This document shows, in pieces, positions 36,802 to 46,043 of a stretch of DNA of 64,000 nt. A program made the translations under genes and the position numbers. Within the stretch, counting starts at the first letter, position 1, and each line of letters begins with the position of its first letter. The DNA comes from Rhizobium sp. BK196 (GTDB taxonomy: Bacteria > Pseudomonadota > Alphaproteobacteria > Rhizobiales > Rhizobiaceae), in contig NZ_JACHZB010000005.1 of NCBI RefSeq assembly GCF_014193255.1, positions 310,001 to 374,000 on the forward strand. The letters run 5' to 3'. Under the pieces are notes generated by a model, which saw nothing but the letters and a program-made list of their open reading frames with translations, did not search any database and was not told the origin of the DNA.

Positions 36802-37047
36802 GTTCCCCCGTACTACCTGTCGCGCCCGCGTCGCGGCGGGCGTCGTTTTTTGCCTAATATGCATCCTTTGAATAGCTTAGCCAGCGCAAAAGCGACAGTT
36901 CGCCACAGGCCAGTGAATCCTGACCGTGACATGCATATTTCGCTCCCCAGGCATGCGATGGAATGGATTGCCTTTAATTTAGCGGGGTTTTGTAATATCT
37001 GCCTCGCATGCCCTGATTATCCTGCGAACGACGAGCCCGATATCGAA

Positions 37048-37860
37048 ATGAACGCACCCGCAAAGACCGAAGAATTCGCATCCGCCACTCCCGCCGGCGT
37101 TTACGCCGAGACGGTGCTGAGCGTGACGCATTACACTGACCGGCTCTTCCGTTTCACGATGACCCGGCCAGATGGCTTCCGTTTCCGTTCGGGCGAGTTT
37201 GCGATGATCGGCCTCATGGTTGAAGGCAAGCCGGTCTTCCGCGCCTATTCGATCGCAAGCCCGGCCTGGGCTGAAGAACTGGAATTCTTCTCCATCAAGG
37301 TCCCGAATGGCCCGCTGACCTCGCACCTACAGCTCATCAAGCCGGGCGACCAGGTGCTGATGCGCAAGAAGCCGACAGGCACGCTTGTTCTCGATGCGCT
37401 GACGCCCGGCAAGCGTCTCTACATGTTCTCGACCGGCACCGGCATCGCACCCTTCGCGAGCCTGATCCGCGATCCGGAGACCTACGAGAAGTTCGATGAG
37501 GTCATCCTCACCCATACGACACGCGAGATATCTGAGCTGAAATACGGCTTCGATCTCATCCACGAGATCCAGAACGACGAACTCCTCCAGGAAGTCGTCG
37601 GCGACAAGCTGCGCCACTATGCGACGGTCACCCGCGAAGATTTCGAATATCGCGGCCGTATCACCGACCTGATTTCCTCGGGCAAGCTCTTCACCGATCT
37701 CGGCGTGCCGCCGATCGATTCGGCTGTCGACCGCGGCATGATCTGCGGTTCTTCCGCCATGCTGAAGGACACCAAGGAGCTTCTGGAAAAGGCCGGCCTC
37801 AACGAGGGCGCCAACAGCAAGCCCGCTGAATTCGTGATTGAGCGCGCCTTCGTCGGCTGA
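37048..37860 (+). CDS. fpr: Ferredoxin/flavodoxin-NADP+ reductase
   Basis: A 270-residue FAD enzyme that exchanges electrons between NADPH and ferredoxin or flavodoxin. The FAD site RAYSIASP, the NADP site STGTGIAPFASLIRDP and the C-terminal extension ending IERAFVG mark the bacterial Fpr class. The ATG at 37048 gives MNAPAKTEEF, a reasonable family start, although its ribosome site is weak. It is a single gene with its own terminator. It is a candidate electron source for the CysI-type sulfite reductase at 46-47.7 kb, which has no CysJ neighbour. Confidence 0.93.
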   Translation: MNAPAKTEEFASATPAGVYAETVLSVTHYTDRLFRFTMTRPDGFRFRSGEFAMIGLMVEGKPVFRAYSIASPAWAEELEFFSIKVPNGPLTSHLQLIKPGDQVLMRKKPTGTLVLDALTPGKRLYMFSTGTGIAPFASLIRDPETYEKFDEVILTHTTREISELKYGFDLIHEIQNDELLQEVVGDKLRHYATVTREDFEYRGRITDLISSGKLFTDLGVPPIDSAVDRGMICGSSAMLKDTKELLEKAGLNEGANSKPAEFVIERAFVG

Positions 37861-37883
37861 GGCTGTAATCCCGATCCACAGGC

Positions 37884-37916
37884 AACGGCTCCGGAAATGG
37901 GGCCGTTTCTATTTTT
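37884..37916 (+). terminator. Rho-independent terminator of fpr
   Basis: AACGGCTCC at 37884-37892 pairs with GGGGCCGTT at 37899-37907 (one wobble), followed by TTCTATTTTT. It reaches into the 3' end of the convergent GntR gene. Confidence 0.85.
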
Positions 37917-38523
37917 GGCTCAGATAATCGATGAGGTCGGCCATGGCCTCGCGCGCCTGCTCGGCCTCGCCCTGATGAATGGCTTTAATGACAGTAACAT
38001 GCAGGGAGATGGAGCGATCCATCCGTTCCGGATTGGCGGTCGAATACCAAAGACGGCGGGAATGGGTCTGCACCGGCCCCAATGCAGCGATCATGAAGCT
38101 GTTCGGACAAGCGTCCTCCAGGATCTCGTCAAAGGCCTTGTCGGCGGCGAAGAAGCCCGCGAGATCGCCGCGGACAGCGCATTCCTCCATCGCGCGCGCG
38201 CAGGCAGCAAGCCGTCCCCTCTGCTCCTCGTTGGCCGTATCTGCCACCAGAGCCGCAGCAATCGGCTCCAACTTGCGGCGCACCTGCATGACATTGGCGT
38301 GGTCTTCAGCGTGAATTTCTGCGATCTGCAGACCGACACGCGGCCTGACCAGGATTAGCCCCTGCCAGGCAAGTTTCTGGATTGCCTCCCGCACCGGCGT
38401 GCGGCCGTGGCCAGCAAGATCGATAAGCTGCTTTTCCGTTACCAACGCGCCCGGCGCCAAAGCCAGGGTCACGATGGCGTGCTCTAGTGCCAGATAGGCG
38501 AGATGGCTTAGCGATTCCTGCAT
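37909..38523 (-). CDS. GntR-family (FCD) transcriptional regulator
   Basis: A 204-residue regulator. The winged helix covers about residues 1-70 (LALAPGALVTEKQLIDLAGHGRTPVREAIQKLAWQ, with the recognition helix near RTPVREA) and the FCD effector domain follows (VRRKLEPIAAALVADTA, FFAADKAFDEIL). Two identical palindromes lie directly upstream, pointing to autoregulation. Its ligand and targets are unknown: the upstream neighbour on the same strand is a MacAB-like transporter and the convergent neighbour is fpr. Confidence 0.88.
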   Translation of the reverse strand: MQESLSHLAYLALEHAIVTLALAPGALVTEKQLIDLAGHGRTPVREAIQKLAWQGLILVRPRVGLQIAEIHAEDHANVMQVRRKLEPIAAALVADTANEEQRGRLAACARAMEECAVRGDLAGFFAADKAFDEILEDACPNSFMIAALGPVQTHSRRLWYSTANPERMDRSISLHVTVIKAIHQGEAEQAREAMADLIDYLSQK

Positions 38524-38540
38524 GCGGGCGAATCCGAGGC

Positions 38541-38596
38541 TGATATATCAATACTGGCACGGTTGAATGCCGAAGACAAGTTATCCTGATATATCA
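38541..38596. promoter_or_regulatory. Two identical TGATATATCA palindromes, probable GntR operators
   Basis: TGATATATCA occurs at 38541-38550 and again at 38587-38596, each as CTGATATATCAA, 46 bases apart. The first is 18 bases before the regulator's ATG. Perfect 10-bp palindromes in duplicate before a GntR gene are a common autoregulation layout. Binding is inferred. Confidence 0.6.
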
Positions 38597-38625
38597 AAGC
38601 CATGCCGCGCACGAGCGCATTTTCG

Positions 38626-39817
38626 CTACTCGTGGCGCAACGCCTCGATGGGATTGAGCTGTGCAGCCCGCCTGGCCGGAAAGAAGCCGAAGATCATGCC
38701 GATCGCCGCTGAGAAGATGAAGGCGATGAAGATGATGAGCGGACTGACCACGAAAGGTACATTGAGGAAGTTGACCGTACCGTAGGCCAGCGTCAGGCCG
38801 AGCATGATGCCGGCTATGCCGCCGAAGAGCGACAGGGCGACGGCCTCGACCAGGAATTGCGTCAACACCTGATTTTCAAGTGCGCCGATCGCAAGACGGA
38901 TACCGATCTCGCGCGTGCGCTCCGTCACCGATACCAGCATGATGTTCATGATGCCGATGCCGCCGACGAGCAGGCTGACGGCAGCGACCGCTCCAAGCAG
39001 GCCCGTCAGCAGCGTGGTCGTGCCGGTCATGGCCTCGGCGATCTGCGTCATGTCATTGACGTTGAAATCGTCCTGGCGACCGGGGATGATCTTACGGCGT
39101 TCACGCAGTAGGTTCTCGACATCGGCCTGTACCTTTGAGGTCGAGACGCCGTCTCGCGCCGAGATGAGGATCGTCGGCACATTGGAGGTGCCGCTGATGC
39201 GGCGCTGGAAGACCTTGACCGGCATGATGACGGCATCGTCCTGGTCGTTGCCCATGCCGGACTGGCCGCGCTTTGCCATGACGCCGATAACCGGGCAGGA
39301 AACCTTGCCGACACGGATCACCTGGCCGGTCGGATCCGCAGCCCCGAAGAGCTGCTCGCGCACGGTCTCGCCGATGATGCAGCGCGACTGGCCGCGCTCC
39401 TCTGCCGGCGTGAAATTGCGGCCAAGCGCCAGATCCCAGTCCTGTGCGACAAAATAGTCGTTGGTCGTGCCATAGACCGTGGTTGAATGGTTCTGGCCGC
39501 CGAAGATGACGGTTGCCGTCGACTGGTTGGAGGGCGCAACCGCCCGCAGACCCGGAACCTGATCGCGTATCGCCTCGACATCCTTCAGCGTGAAGCGCCG
39601 TGCCTCGGAACTTGCGCGGCCGGGACCGAATTGGCCGGGGCGCACGAAAAGCATGTTGGTGCCGAGACGTGACAGCTCGGTCGAAACCTGCGCCGTCGTG
39701 CCGTTGCCGATCGTGACAAGCGCGATGACTGCGGCAACGCCGATGACGACACCGAGTACGGTCAGGAAGGAGCGCAGCAGATTGCGGCTGATCGCGCGCA
39801 GAGCGAGCTTCAGCGTT

Positions 39818-39828
<11 letters not shown>
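38626..39828 (-). CDS. MacB-like ABC transporter permease
   Basis: A 400-residue FtsX/MacB-type membrane protein. It has one N-terminal transmembrane helix (LLRSFLTVLGVVIGVAAVIALVTIG), a large periplasmic domain (about residues 45-270) and three C-terminal helices starting GLLGAVAAVSLLVGGIGIMNIMLVSVTERTREIGIRLAIGA. Unlike E. coli MacB, the ATPase is a separate gene; their coding ends overlap by eleven bases. Together with the adaptor gene it forms a tripartite export pump or lipid/peptide exporter; the substrate is unknown. Confidence 0.9.
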
Positions 39829-40537
<709 letters not shown>

Positions 40538-40546
40538 CGGCTCCCG

Positions 40547-41848
40547 TCAATTGGTGCGCGTCGCAGCATCGGTGATAACAGCATCCTTTTCAGTAAGCTC
40601 GCCCGAGGTGACCTGGGTGAACTGGCCATCCGAGGAGCCGACCTGGATCACGACGGCTGCGGGGTGGCCGTTGCGCAGCACCCAGACCCGGCGCTGCGTG
40701 CCGGTCAGTTTGACATCACCGCCGCCACCGCTGCGGAACGGACGCGGCGGGCGCAACAGGCTGAAGATACCACGGCCGCCACGGCCTTCCGCCTGCGGCG
40801 GAGCGTAACGCAGGGCCGCATTTGGCACCATCAATGTATCTTTGACGGCTTCAACGGTGATATCGGCGGTCGCCGTCATGCCGGGGCGCAGCAGCAGGTC
40901 CGCATTGTTGACCGAGAGAACCGCCTTATAGGTGACGACATTGTTGACGACTTCGGAGGCAAAGCGGATCTGCTCGATCACGGCAGGGAAGGCGCGGCCT
41001 GGATAAGCGTCGACCGTGAAGGTCGCCTTCTGGCCGACCGCGATCTGGCCGACATCGGCTTCATCGACATCTACCTGAAGCTCCATCTTCTTGAGATCGC
41101 CGGCGATGGTGAACAGCACAGGCGCCGAGAGCGAGGCAGCAACGGTCGCACCCGGATCGACCGAGCGGGTCAGAATTACGCCATCGATCGGCGAAACGAT
41201 CTTCGCCTTGCCGAGATTGACCTCGGCAAGCTGCAAGTCTGCCTCTGAGGCCAGCACTTCCGCCTCGTTGATATCCTTGGCGGCGACTGCCGAGTCATAT
41301 TTGTAGGTTGCGTCGTCAAGGCTCTGCTGGGTGGAGACGTTACTTTTCACGAGGCTCTTCAGGCGGTCGAGCGAGGTCGCAGCCGATTCCAAATCAGCGT
41401 TCGCCTTGACCACATTGGCCTTTGCCGAGTTGAGCTTGGCACGCGAACTCTTCACATCGGCTTCCAGCTTGTTAGTATCGAGGACAGCCAGAACATCGCC
41501 TGCCCTGACGGTGCTGTTATAGTCGACATTGACGTCGCGCATCGTGCCCGACAATTCGCTCGATATATCAACCTGTTCGGTCGGCTGGACGGAGCCCGTG
41601 GCGGTGACGAGCACTGTGAGGTCGCCGCGCTTGACCGGCTGGGTCGTGTAAGTGACCTCGGCCTGGCCTCGGCCGATGGAGAAATAGGCAGCGGCGGCGG
41701 CCGCGAGGATCAAGAGCACCAGAACGATGAGGCGTCCGCGCCAGCGACGCCCCCTGCTCTGCCGGCTGGCGACCAGCACGGCAGCCAGGTCGGCATTTGC
41801 GCCTGTTACGGAACCGGTCTCTTTGCCAGCCTCCAAATTGTCCATCAA
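40547..41848 (-). CDS. MacA/HlyD-family periplasmic adaptor protein
   Basis: A 433-residue membrane-fusion protein. A cytoplasmic N-terminus leads to one transmembrane helix (RLIVLVLLILAAAAAAYFSIG, about residues 40-60), then a lipoyl half (VTATGSVQPTEQVDISSELSGTMRDV), a coiled-coil hairpin (about residues 115-210: AKLNSAKANVVKANADLESAA) and the second lipoyl and barrel parts (VSPIDGVILTRSVDPGATVAAS). It should link the inner-membrane transporter to an outer-membrane channel such as TolC, which is not in the window. Confidence 0.92.
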   Translation of the reverse strand: MMDNLEAGKETGSVTGANADLAAVLVASRQSRGRRWRGRLIVLVLLILAAAAAAYFSIGRGQAEVTYTTQPVKRGDLTVLVTATGSVQPTEQVDISSELSGTMRDVNVDYNSTVRAGDVLAVLDTNKLEADVKSSRAKLNSAKANVVKANADLESAATSLDRLKSLVKSNVSTQQSLDDATYKYDSAVAAKDINEAEVLASEADLQLAEVNLGKAKIVSPIDGVILTRSVDPGATVAASLSAPVLFTIAGDLKKMELQVDVDEADVGQIAVGQKATFTVDAYPGRAFPAVIEQIRFASEVVNNVVTYKAVLSVNNADLLLRPGMTATADITVEAVKDTLMVPNAALRYAPPQAEGRGGRGIFSLLRPPRPFRSGGGGDVKLTGTQRRVWVLRNGHPAAVVIQVGSSDGQFTQVTSGELTEKDAVITDAATRTN

Positions 41849-42408
41849 ATCCTCGATATATGCTTCGCCGTATCAGCCCTGCGTGATGAGATAATCATGC
41901 CGAAGATGAACCCAACATTACCGATGCCCTGACGATGGCACGGAAATGCGGCCGAAAAACATGAAATATTCGCAATGAAACAGCTGGATAGCGCGGTCGG
42001 TGCGGGGTGTTCGGCAAGAAAACCCCACGGTCGAAGCAAATATTCAGGGTTGTATCGCGGGCATTTCGGTGCCGCCTCTGAAGCGGTCGGCGGCTCGGGA
42101 AAGGCGGCGGCATCGTTTAAGCTCACAGTTAGCGCAAGGTCGCGCTGGCGACGGGTGCCAACAGCGTGGTGATGACGACGCCACCATAGCCATTAAGGCC
42201 ACAGCAGGCGGCAACCACCTCACGCCGAAGAGCGGAACGCCGTTGGCCATGTTGACGGCAAGCTGCCGGCGGAAACGCGATGTCGGATGGCGGGCAACAA
42301 GAAATGTGCCCGATACAATGGATAAGAAGTTTTTTTGGTTGACCGCGATAGGTCGCCTGCATATGTTCCGCGCACTTCCAGCCGGGGTGCTTCGCGCTCG
42401 CGGAAAGG
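41849..42408. other. 560-base gap between the adaptor gene and tRNA-Lys; no supported gene
   Basis: Short frames exist on both strands but none has a ribosome site, a conserved motif or codon use like its neighbours. The region should contain the promoter of the leftward MacAB-like operon and that of the tRNA; I could not place either with confidence. A run of eight T at about 42329-42336 is the only striking simple sequence. Confidence 0.5.
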
Positions 42409-42484
42409 GAGAGCGTAGCTCAGCCGGTAGAGCAACTGACTTTTAATCAGTAGGTCTCGGGTTCGAACCCCGACGCTCTCACCA
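42409..42484 (+). tRNA. tRNA-Lys (anticodon UUU)
   Basis: A complete 76-base cloverleaf: acceptor arm GAGAGCG (42409-42415) pairs with CGCTCTC (42474-42480); the D arm is GCTC/GAGC; the anticodon stem ACTGA/TCAGT encloses CTTTTAA with TTT at 42442-42444; the T loop is GTTCGAA. A73 and an encoded CCA end the gene. No integrase or duplicated 3' end follows, so it does not appear to have served as an island site here. Confidence 0.97.
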
Positions 42485-42529
42485 TAATCTTTTTTTAGCT
42501 GTACGGCGCGTGACGGTGCTGGAGGTCGG

Positions 42530-42799
42530 ATGCCGAAAACACCTAAAGAACCGAAGCTTGAGCACTCTGATTTTTCCGGCGAATTCGAAGACAGCGGAGT
42601 AACCGTGCTCGTCGATATATTTCGGCCGGCCGGCACCAATGGCGATTGGACCCTCGAGGTCATCTCACAGACCGAAGTCGTAACCGTCTGGGAAGACAAA
42701 TTCGCCACAGATCTGGAAGCTTGGGAAGAATTCCTGGCCACCGCTGAACGCGATGGCGTGCAAAGCTTTCTCGATGAGGATGAGCCGCAACTGCATTGA
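42530..42799 (+). CDS. Small conserved-looking protein of unknown function
   Basis: An 89-residue acidic protein with GGAGGTCGG immediately before its ATG. It has no signal or membrane segment. It has a likely beta-strand core (GVTVLVDIF, DWTLEVIS, TEVVTVWED) and a helical acidic C-terminal half (DLEAWEEFLATAERDG). I do not recognise a named family. It stands alone just after tRNA-Lys. Confidence 0.72.
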   Translation: MPKTPKEPKLEHSDFSGEFEDSGVTVLVDIFRPAGTNGDWTLEVISQTEVVTVWEDKFATDLEAWEEFLATAERDGVQSFLDEDEPQLH

Positions 42800-42841
42800 C
42801 GGGTTACCGCCAGGCAGGTTGATGTCCCGACCTTCTCGCTT

Positions 42842-43021
42842 TCAATAGCTGCAGGAGCGGCCATCATTCGGTCTGAAGCCGTCTCGGCAGGCACGGTTCA
42901 TCGAATCTCCCGGCACGTAACCCGAGGCGGAGCCATACGAATTCGGGGGAGTCGCACATGCCGTCAGCACGGAAATGCCAATCAGTGCTCCGACTGCCAC
43001 GAGTGCCCGAAATCTGCTCAT
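42842..43021 (-). CDS. Small predicted lipoprotein
   Basis: A 59-residue protein with a lipoprotein signal: charged start MSRFRAL, hydrophobic stretch and lipobox LTAC with the acceptor Cys at residue 22. The mature part (about 38 residues) is Gly/Ser/Asn-rich and has two further cysteines in RACRDGFRPNDGRSCSY, possibly a disulfide. The ATG at 43021 is chosen because GAGGAG precedes it. No function is known. Confidence 0.7.
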   Translation of the reverse strand: MSRFRALVAVGALIGISVLTACATPPNSYGSASGYVPGDSMNRACRDGFRPNDGRSCSY

Positions 43022-43186
43022 CAATATTCTCCTCACGGATTCTCTCGCGGCAATTTATCACGCGGTCACCACAACGGAATGAGATTTTAGCGGAAAAGGC
43101 TTGCAGCCATTTCCGCAGCGCTGACCGCTAACGCATCGTGCGCAACATATAGATCCCATTCCACCGCCAGCAAGCCGGAGAGCACG

Positions 43187-43263
43187 CGGGAGGTCCGGCG
43201 TCGGCCTCGTACTTCGCCGACCGGACCTCCCGGCATTTGCAGTGGGGTGCCTGCAAATGCCGG
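43187..43263. repeat. Compound palindromic element: two adjacent perfect hairpins
   Basis: Hairpin one: CGGGAGGTCCGG (43187-43198) pairs with CCGGACCTCCCG (43221-43232), with a further TCGGC/GCCGA pair inside. Hairpin two: CCGGCATTTGCAG (43230-43242) pairs with CTGCAAATGCCGG (43251-43263). They share the CCG at the join. The element resembles the REP-like palindromes of proteobacteria that read as PAFAGT in one frame. The rest of the 465-base gap 43022-43486 shows no supported gene. Confidence 0.75.
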
Positions 43264-43486
43264 GCAATACCACCGGTTAAGCCCGAGTCGATCCATTCAC
43301 AGAACCAACGATGGTATACGCGCGGTTAATATCCACATCCGCTGTCTCATGTTGGGATGGAGAAAATCATGCCGGGGCCTGCGGCAATTTGGAGATCCGG
43401 GCGGCTGCGTCAGCGCAAAAAGGTGATTGGCAACCACCCCGTTGCGGCGTTAGGAACATCGCTCCGATTGGTGCCGGAGAGAATGC

Positions 43487-44236
43487 GTGTCGATTGCCGA
43501 TATTTCCCTTTGGAGTGCGCTGCTGGCCGGGGCGCTTTCGTTCCTGTCGCCCTGCGTACTTCCGCTCGTCCCGCCCTATCTCTGTTATATGGCAGGCATT
43601 TCCGTCGAGCAGTTTCGCGGCGGCGGAACGGTGGCCGCAGCACCGGATGTGCGGCGCGGCGTGCTTTTCTCGGCGCTTTTTTTCACGCTCGGCTTTGCGA
43701 CCGTCTTCGTGTCGCTCGGCGCCGGTGCCTCGACGATCGGCATGCTGCTGCGCCAGCATCTCGATCTTCTCGCCAAGATCGGCGGCCTGATCATCATCAT
43801 CATGGGGCTGAATTTCCTCGGGCTTTTTCGCATTGGCGTCCTGGCACGCGAAGCTCGCTTCCAGGGCAACGGCAAGCCGGCGACGCTGACGGGCGCTTAC
43901 GTCATGGGGCTGGCCTTCGCATTCGGCTGGACGCCCTGCATCGGGCCGGTGCTCGGAGCAATCCTCGGCGTTGCCGCATCGCGTGAAACGGTGGGCTCCG
44001 GTGCCGGGCTGCTCGCTGTCTATTCGCTGGGGCTTGCCGTGCCCTTCTGGATTGCCGCCGGCTTTTCGGGGAGCTTCATGCGCTTCCTGTCGCGGTTTCG
44101 CAGGCACCTCGGGACGGTGGAGAAGATCATGGGCGTCTTTCTCGTGCTGGCAGGCCTTGCCTTCCTGCTCGGTTGGGTCAGCAATGTCGCAATCTGGTTC
44201 CAGCAGACCTTCCCAATCCTCATGCAAATCGGCTGA
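43487..44236 (+). CDS. ccdA: Cytochrome c biogenesis protein CcdA
   Basis: A 249-residue inner-membrane protein with six transmembrane segments that passes reducing equivalents from cytoplasmic thioredoxin to the periplasm for apocytochrome c maturation. The two redox cysteines lie in LSPCVLPLVPPY and GWTPCIGPVLGA. The start is GTG at 43487 (MSIADISLWSAL), with GGAGAG about eight bases upstream. It is a single gene, convergent with the UbiH-like gene. Confidence 0.93.
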   Translation: MSIADISLWSALLAGALSFLSPCVLPLVPPYLCYMAGISVEQFRGGGTVAAAPDVRRGVLFSALFFTLGFATVFVSLGAGASTIGMLLRQHLDLLAKIGGLIIIIMGLNFLGLFRIGVLAREARFQGNGKPATLTGAYVMGLAFAFGWTPCIGPVLGAILGVAASRETVGSGAGLLAVYSLGLAVPFWIAAGFSGSFMRFLSRFRRHLGTVEKIMGVFLVLAGLAFLLGWVSNVAIWFQQTFPILMQIG

Positions 44237-44267
44237 GCGCCAGGCTCAGCCGATATATTGCGATAAA

Positions 44268-45479
44268 TCAGGCTTTCTTTCGCCTCAGCCGTTCCTTGAT
44301 CGCGCCAGGAATATCGCGGAGGCCGCGCCCCGGTTCGATGCCTTCGCGCATGACGATATTGCGCAGCGGTGGAATGGCTGAGAGGACATGCAGGCCTGCG
44401 GCGCGCAGAACCTGTACTGGCAAGAAATCGGAGAGCAGCGAACGATTCAGAAGATCGACGCTTGCGGTGCGCGTCATGATATCGGCGCGGCGCTTGCGGT
44501 CGAAGCTTGTGCCGGCATCGGCGGCGACAGGCAATTCCGCGCGCGTGCAGAGAAGATCGGTCAGTGCCATTATATCGCGAAGGCTGAGGTTGAGGCCTTG
44601 CGCACCGATCGGCGGGAAAACATGTGCGGCCTCGCCGATCAGCGCGATCCGGCCCTTGCCAAAGCGATGCGCCATCATGCCAGACAACGGCCAGATCTGC
44701 ACACCCTCCTCCACACTGACCTTACCAAGCAGGGATTGCATTCGCTCTTCGACGACATTGCTGAGCTCGGCAAGCGACAGTTCGACACGGGCTGCGGCGT
44801 CCGAGGGATTCTGCACCCAGACGAGGCTTGAACGATTACCGGGCAGCGGTACCTGCGTAAAGGGGCCGTGCTCCGTGTGGAACTCCGTGGAAGTGTTCTG
44901 GTGCGGCAGCGTATGCGCAAAATTCAGCACCATGGCCGATTGCGGGTAGGACCAGGTGCGCACGTCGATGCTTGCGGTCTCCCGCAGCTTCGATTTGCGG
45001 CCATCAGCACCAATGGCGAAATCGACGGTGATCTCTTCGCCGCCTGCAAGCGTGATCGTTACAGATTCCGGAGCGATCCCGATCGTTTCAGCCATGTCGG
45101 TGAAGCGGGTGATATTGCCCTCAGCGGCTACGGCGGCTTCGAGCACATCCATCAATGCTCTGTTCGGAAAATTATAGCCGAAGGCGTCCAGTCCGACTTC
45201 GGCGGATCGGAAGGTCGTCGTCGGCGCACGCAGCAGACGGCTGGTGCCGTCGATGATGCGCATGCTGGTGAGCGGGGCAGCGGCCGGACGGAGCCTTTCC
45301 CAGAGTGTCAGCCGATCCAGGAAACGAATCGACTGGTCCATCAGGGCCGTGGTGCGGCGATCTTCCTTGGGGGATGGAGGGGCGACCAGCGCCACGTTGC
45401 GACCGCCGCGTGCCAAGGCGACTGCGGCGATCATGCCGGCGAGACCGCCGCCGATCACCGCCACTTCGAATTTGCTCAT
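44268..45479 (-). CDS. UbiH/Coq6-family FAD-dependent hydroxylase
   Basis: A 403-residue flavoprotein monooxygenase likely to hydroxylate the ubiquinone ring. The FAD-binding GGGLAGMIAAVALARGG, the NADPH/FAD loop IGADGRKSKLR and the IALIGEAAHVFPPIGAQGLNLSLRD motif are present (Glu replaces the usual Asp in GDAAH). Which ring position it serves cannot be read from sequence, and alphaproteobacteria often use a single broad hydroxylase. It follows the DUF934 gene by 41 bases on the same strand, so it may be transcribed with the sulfite reductase set. Confidence 0.9.
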   Translation of the reverse strand: MSKFEVAVIGGGLAGMIAAVALARGGRNVALVAPPSPKEDRRTTALMDQSIRFLDRLTLWERLRPAAAPLTSMRIIDGTSRLLRAPTTTFRSAEVGLDAFGYNFPNRALMDVLEAAVAAEGNITRFTDMAETIGIAPESVTITLAGGEEITVDFAIGADGRKSKLRETASIDVRTWSYPQSAMVLNFAHTLPHQNTSTEFHTEHGPFTQVPLPGNRSSLVWVQNPSDAAARVELSLAELSNVVEERMQSLLGKVSVEEGVQIWPLSGMMAHRFGKGRIALIGEAAHVFPPIGAQGLNLSLRDIMALTDLLCTRAELPVAADAGTSFDRKRRADIMTRTASVDLLNRSLLSDFLPVQVLRAAGLHVLSAIPPLRNIVMREGIEPGRGLRDIPGAIKERLRRKKA

Positions 45480-45520
45480 GCTATCGTTCCGTCATCAAAA
45501 AGACGGCAGAACCGGCGGCC

Positions 45521-46033
45521 TCAGGCGGCCGGCTTTGCCTGACGGCGCCAACTATAGCCCTTGCCGGCTTCGGCGTCACGCACCGCCGGCTGATAATGAT
45601 GCGGAATGGACGGCAGGCGCTTTTCCGACAGACGGCGGATCGCCGTCTCGTTGGTGACGGCGAAACTGTCGATGCCGACACGCAGCATCAGCGGCACCTG
45701 GTCGATCAATACGTCGCCGACGGCACGCAGCTCGTTGGTGTAACCAAGGCGCTGACGCAGCAGCGACGCATGGCTGAAAGCACGGCCATCATTGAAGGCC
45801 GGGAACGCAACCGCCACGATCTCCAGGCGATAGAGATAGGGTTCGAGTTTCAGGACATCGTCGGCGGGCTTGATCAAGACGCCGAAGCCGACATCGTTGC
45901 TCTCATCGGCCTTGGCGATCAATTCGTCGAGTGTCAGAAGCGGCTTCTGATCCCCCGTCGCCTTCACCTCGTCGGTCTCGATCATCCAGGGATCGTTTTC
46001 GACAAAACCGGTTTCTCTCCAGATCTTCGTCAT
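45521..46033 (-). CDS. DUF934 family protein, sulfite-reductase associated
   Basis: A 170-residue soluble protein of the DUF934 family, regularly found beside cysI in proteobacteria but without a defined reaction. Conserved stretches are GVLIKPADDVLKLEPYLYRLEIVAVAFPAFNDGRAFS and LRQRLGYTNELRAVGDVLIDQVPLMLRVGIDSF. There are no paired cysteines or nucleotide loops. The ATG at 46033 has AAGGAGG at ideal spacing and lies ten bases after the cysI stop. A role in delivering electrons to, or assembling, the sulfite reductase is inference from context. Confidence 0.88.
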   Translation of the reverse strand: MTKIWRETGFVENDPWMIETDEVKATGDQKPLLTLDELIAKADESNDVGFGVLIKPADDVLKLEPYLYRLEIVAVAFPAFNDGRAFSHASLLRQRLGYTNELRAVGDVLIDQVPLMLRVGIDSFAVTNETAIRRLSEKRLPSIPHHYQPAVRDAEAGKGYSWRRQAKPAA

Positions 46034-46043
46034 CATCCCCTCC

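Noticed and set aside
41845..42126. A 93-codon leftward frame before the MacA-like gene
   Set aside because: No ribosome site, no conserved motif, and it lies where the operon promoter should be.
42129..42362. Possible decayed membrane-protein fragment in the gap before tRNA-Lys
   Set aside because: One frame has a hydrophobic stretch (GGVVITTLLAPVASATL), but I could not join it to a recognisable family in any frame.
42409..43300. Genomic island anchored at tRNA-Lys
   Set aside because: No integrase and no repeated tRNA 3' end were seen, and the flanking genes look chromosomal.
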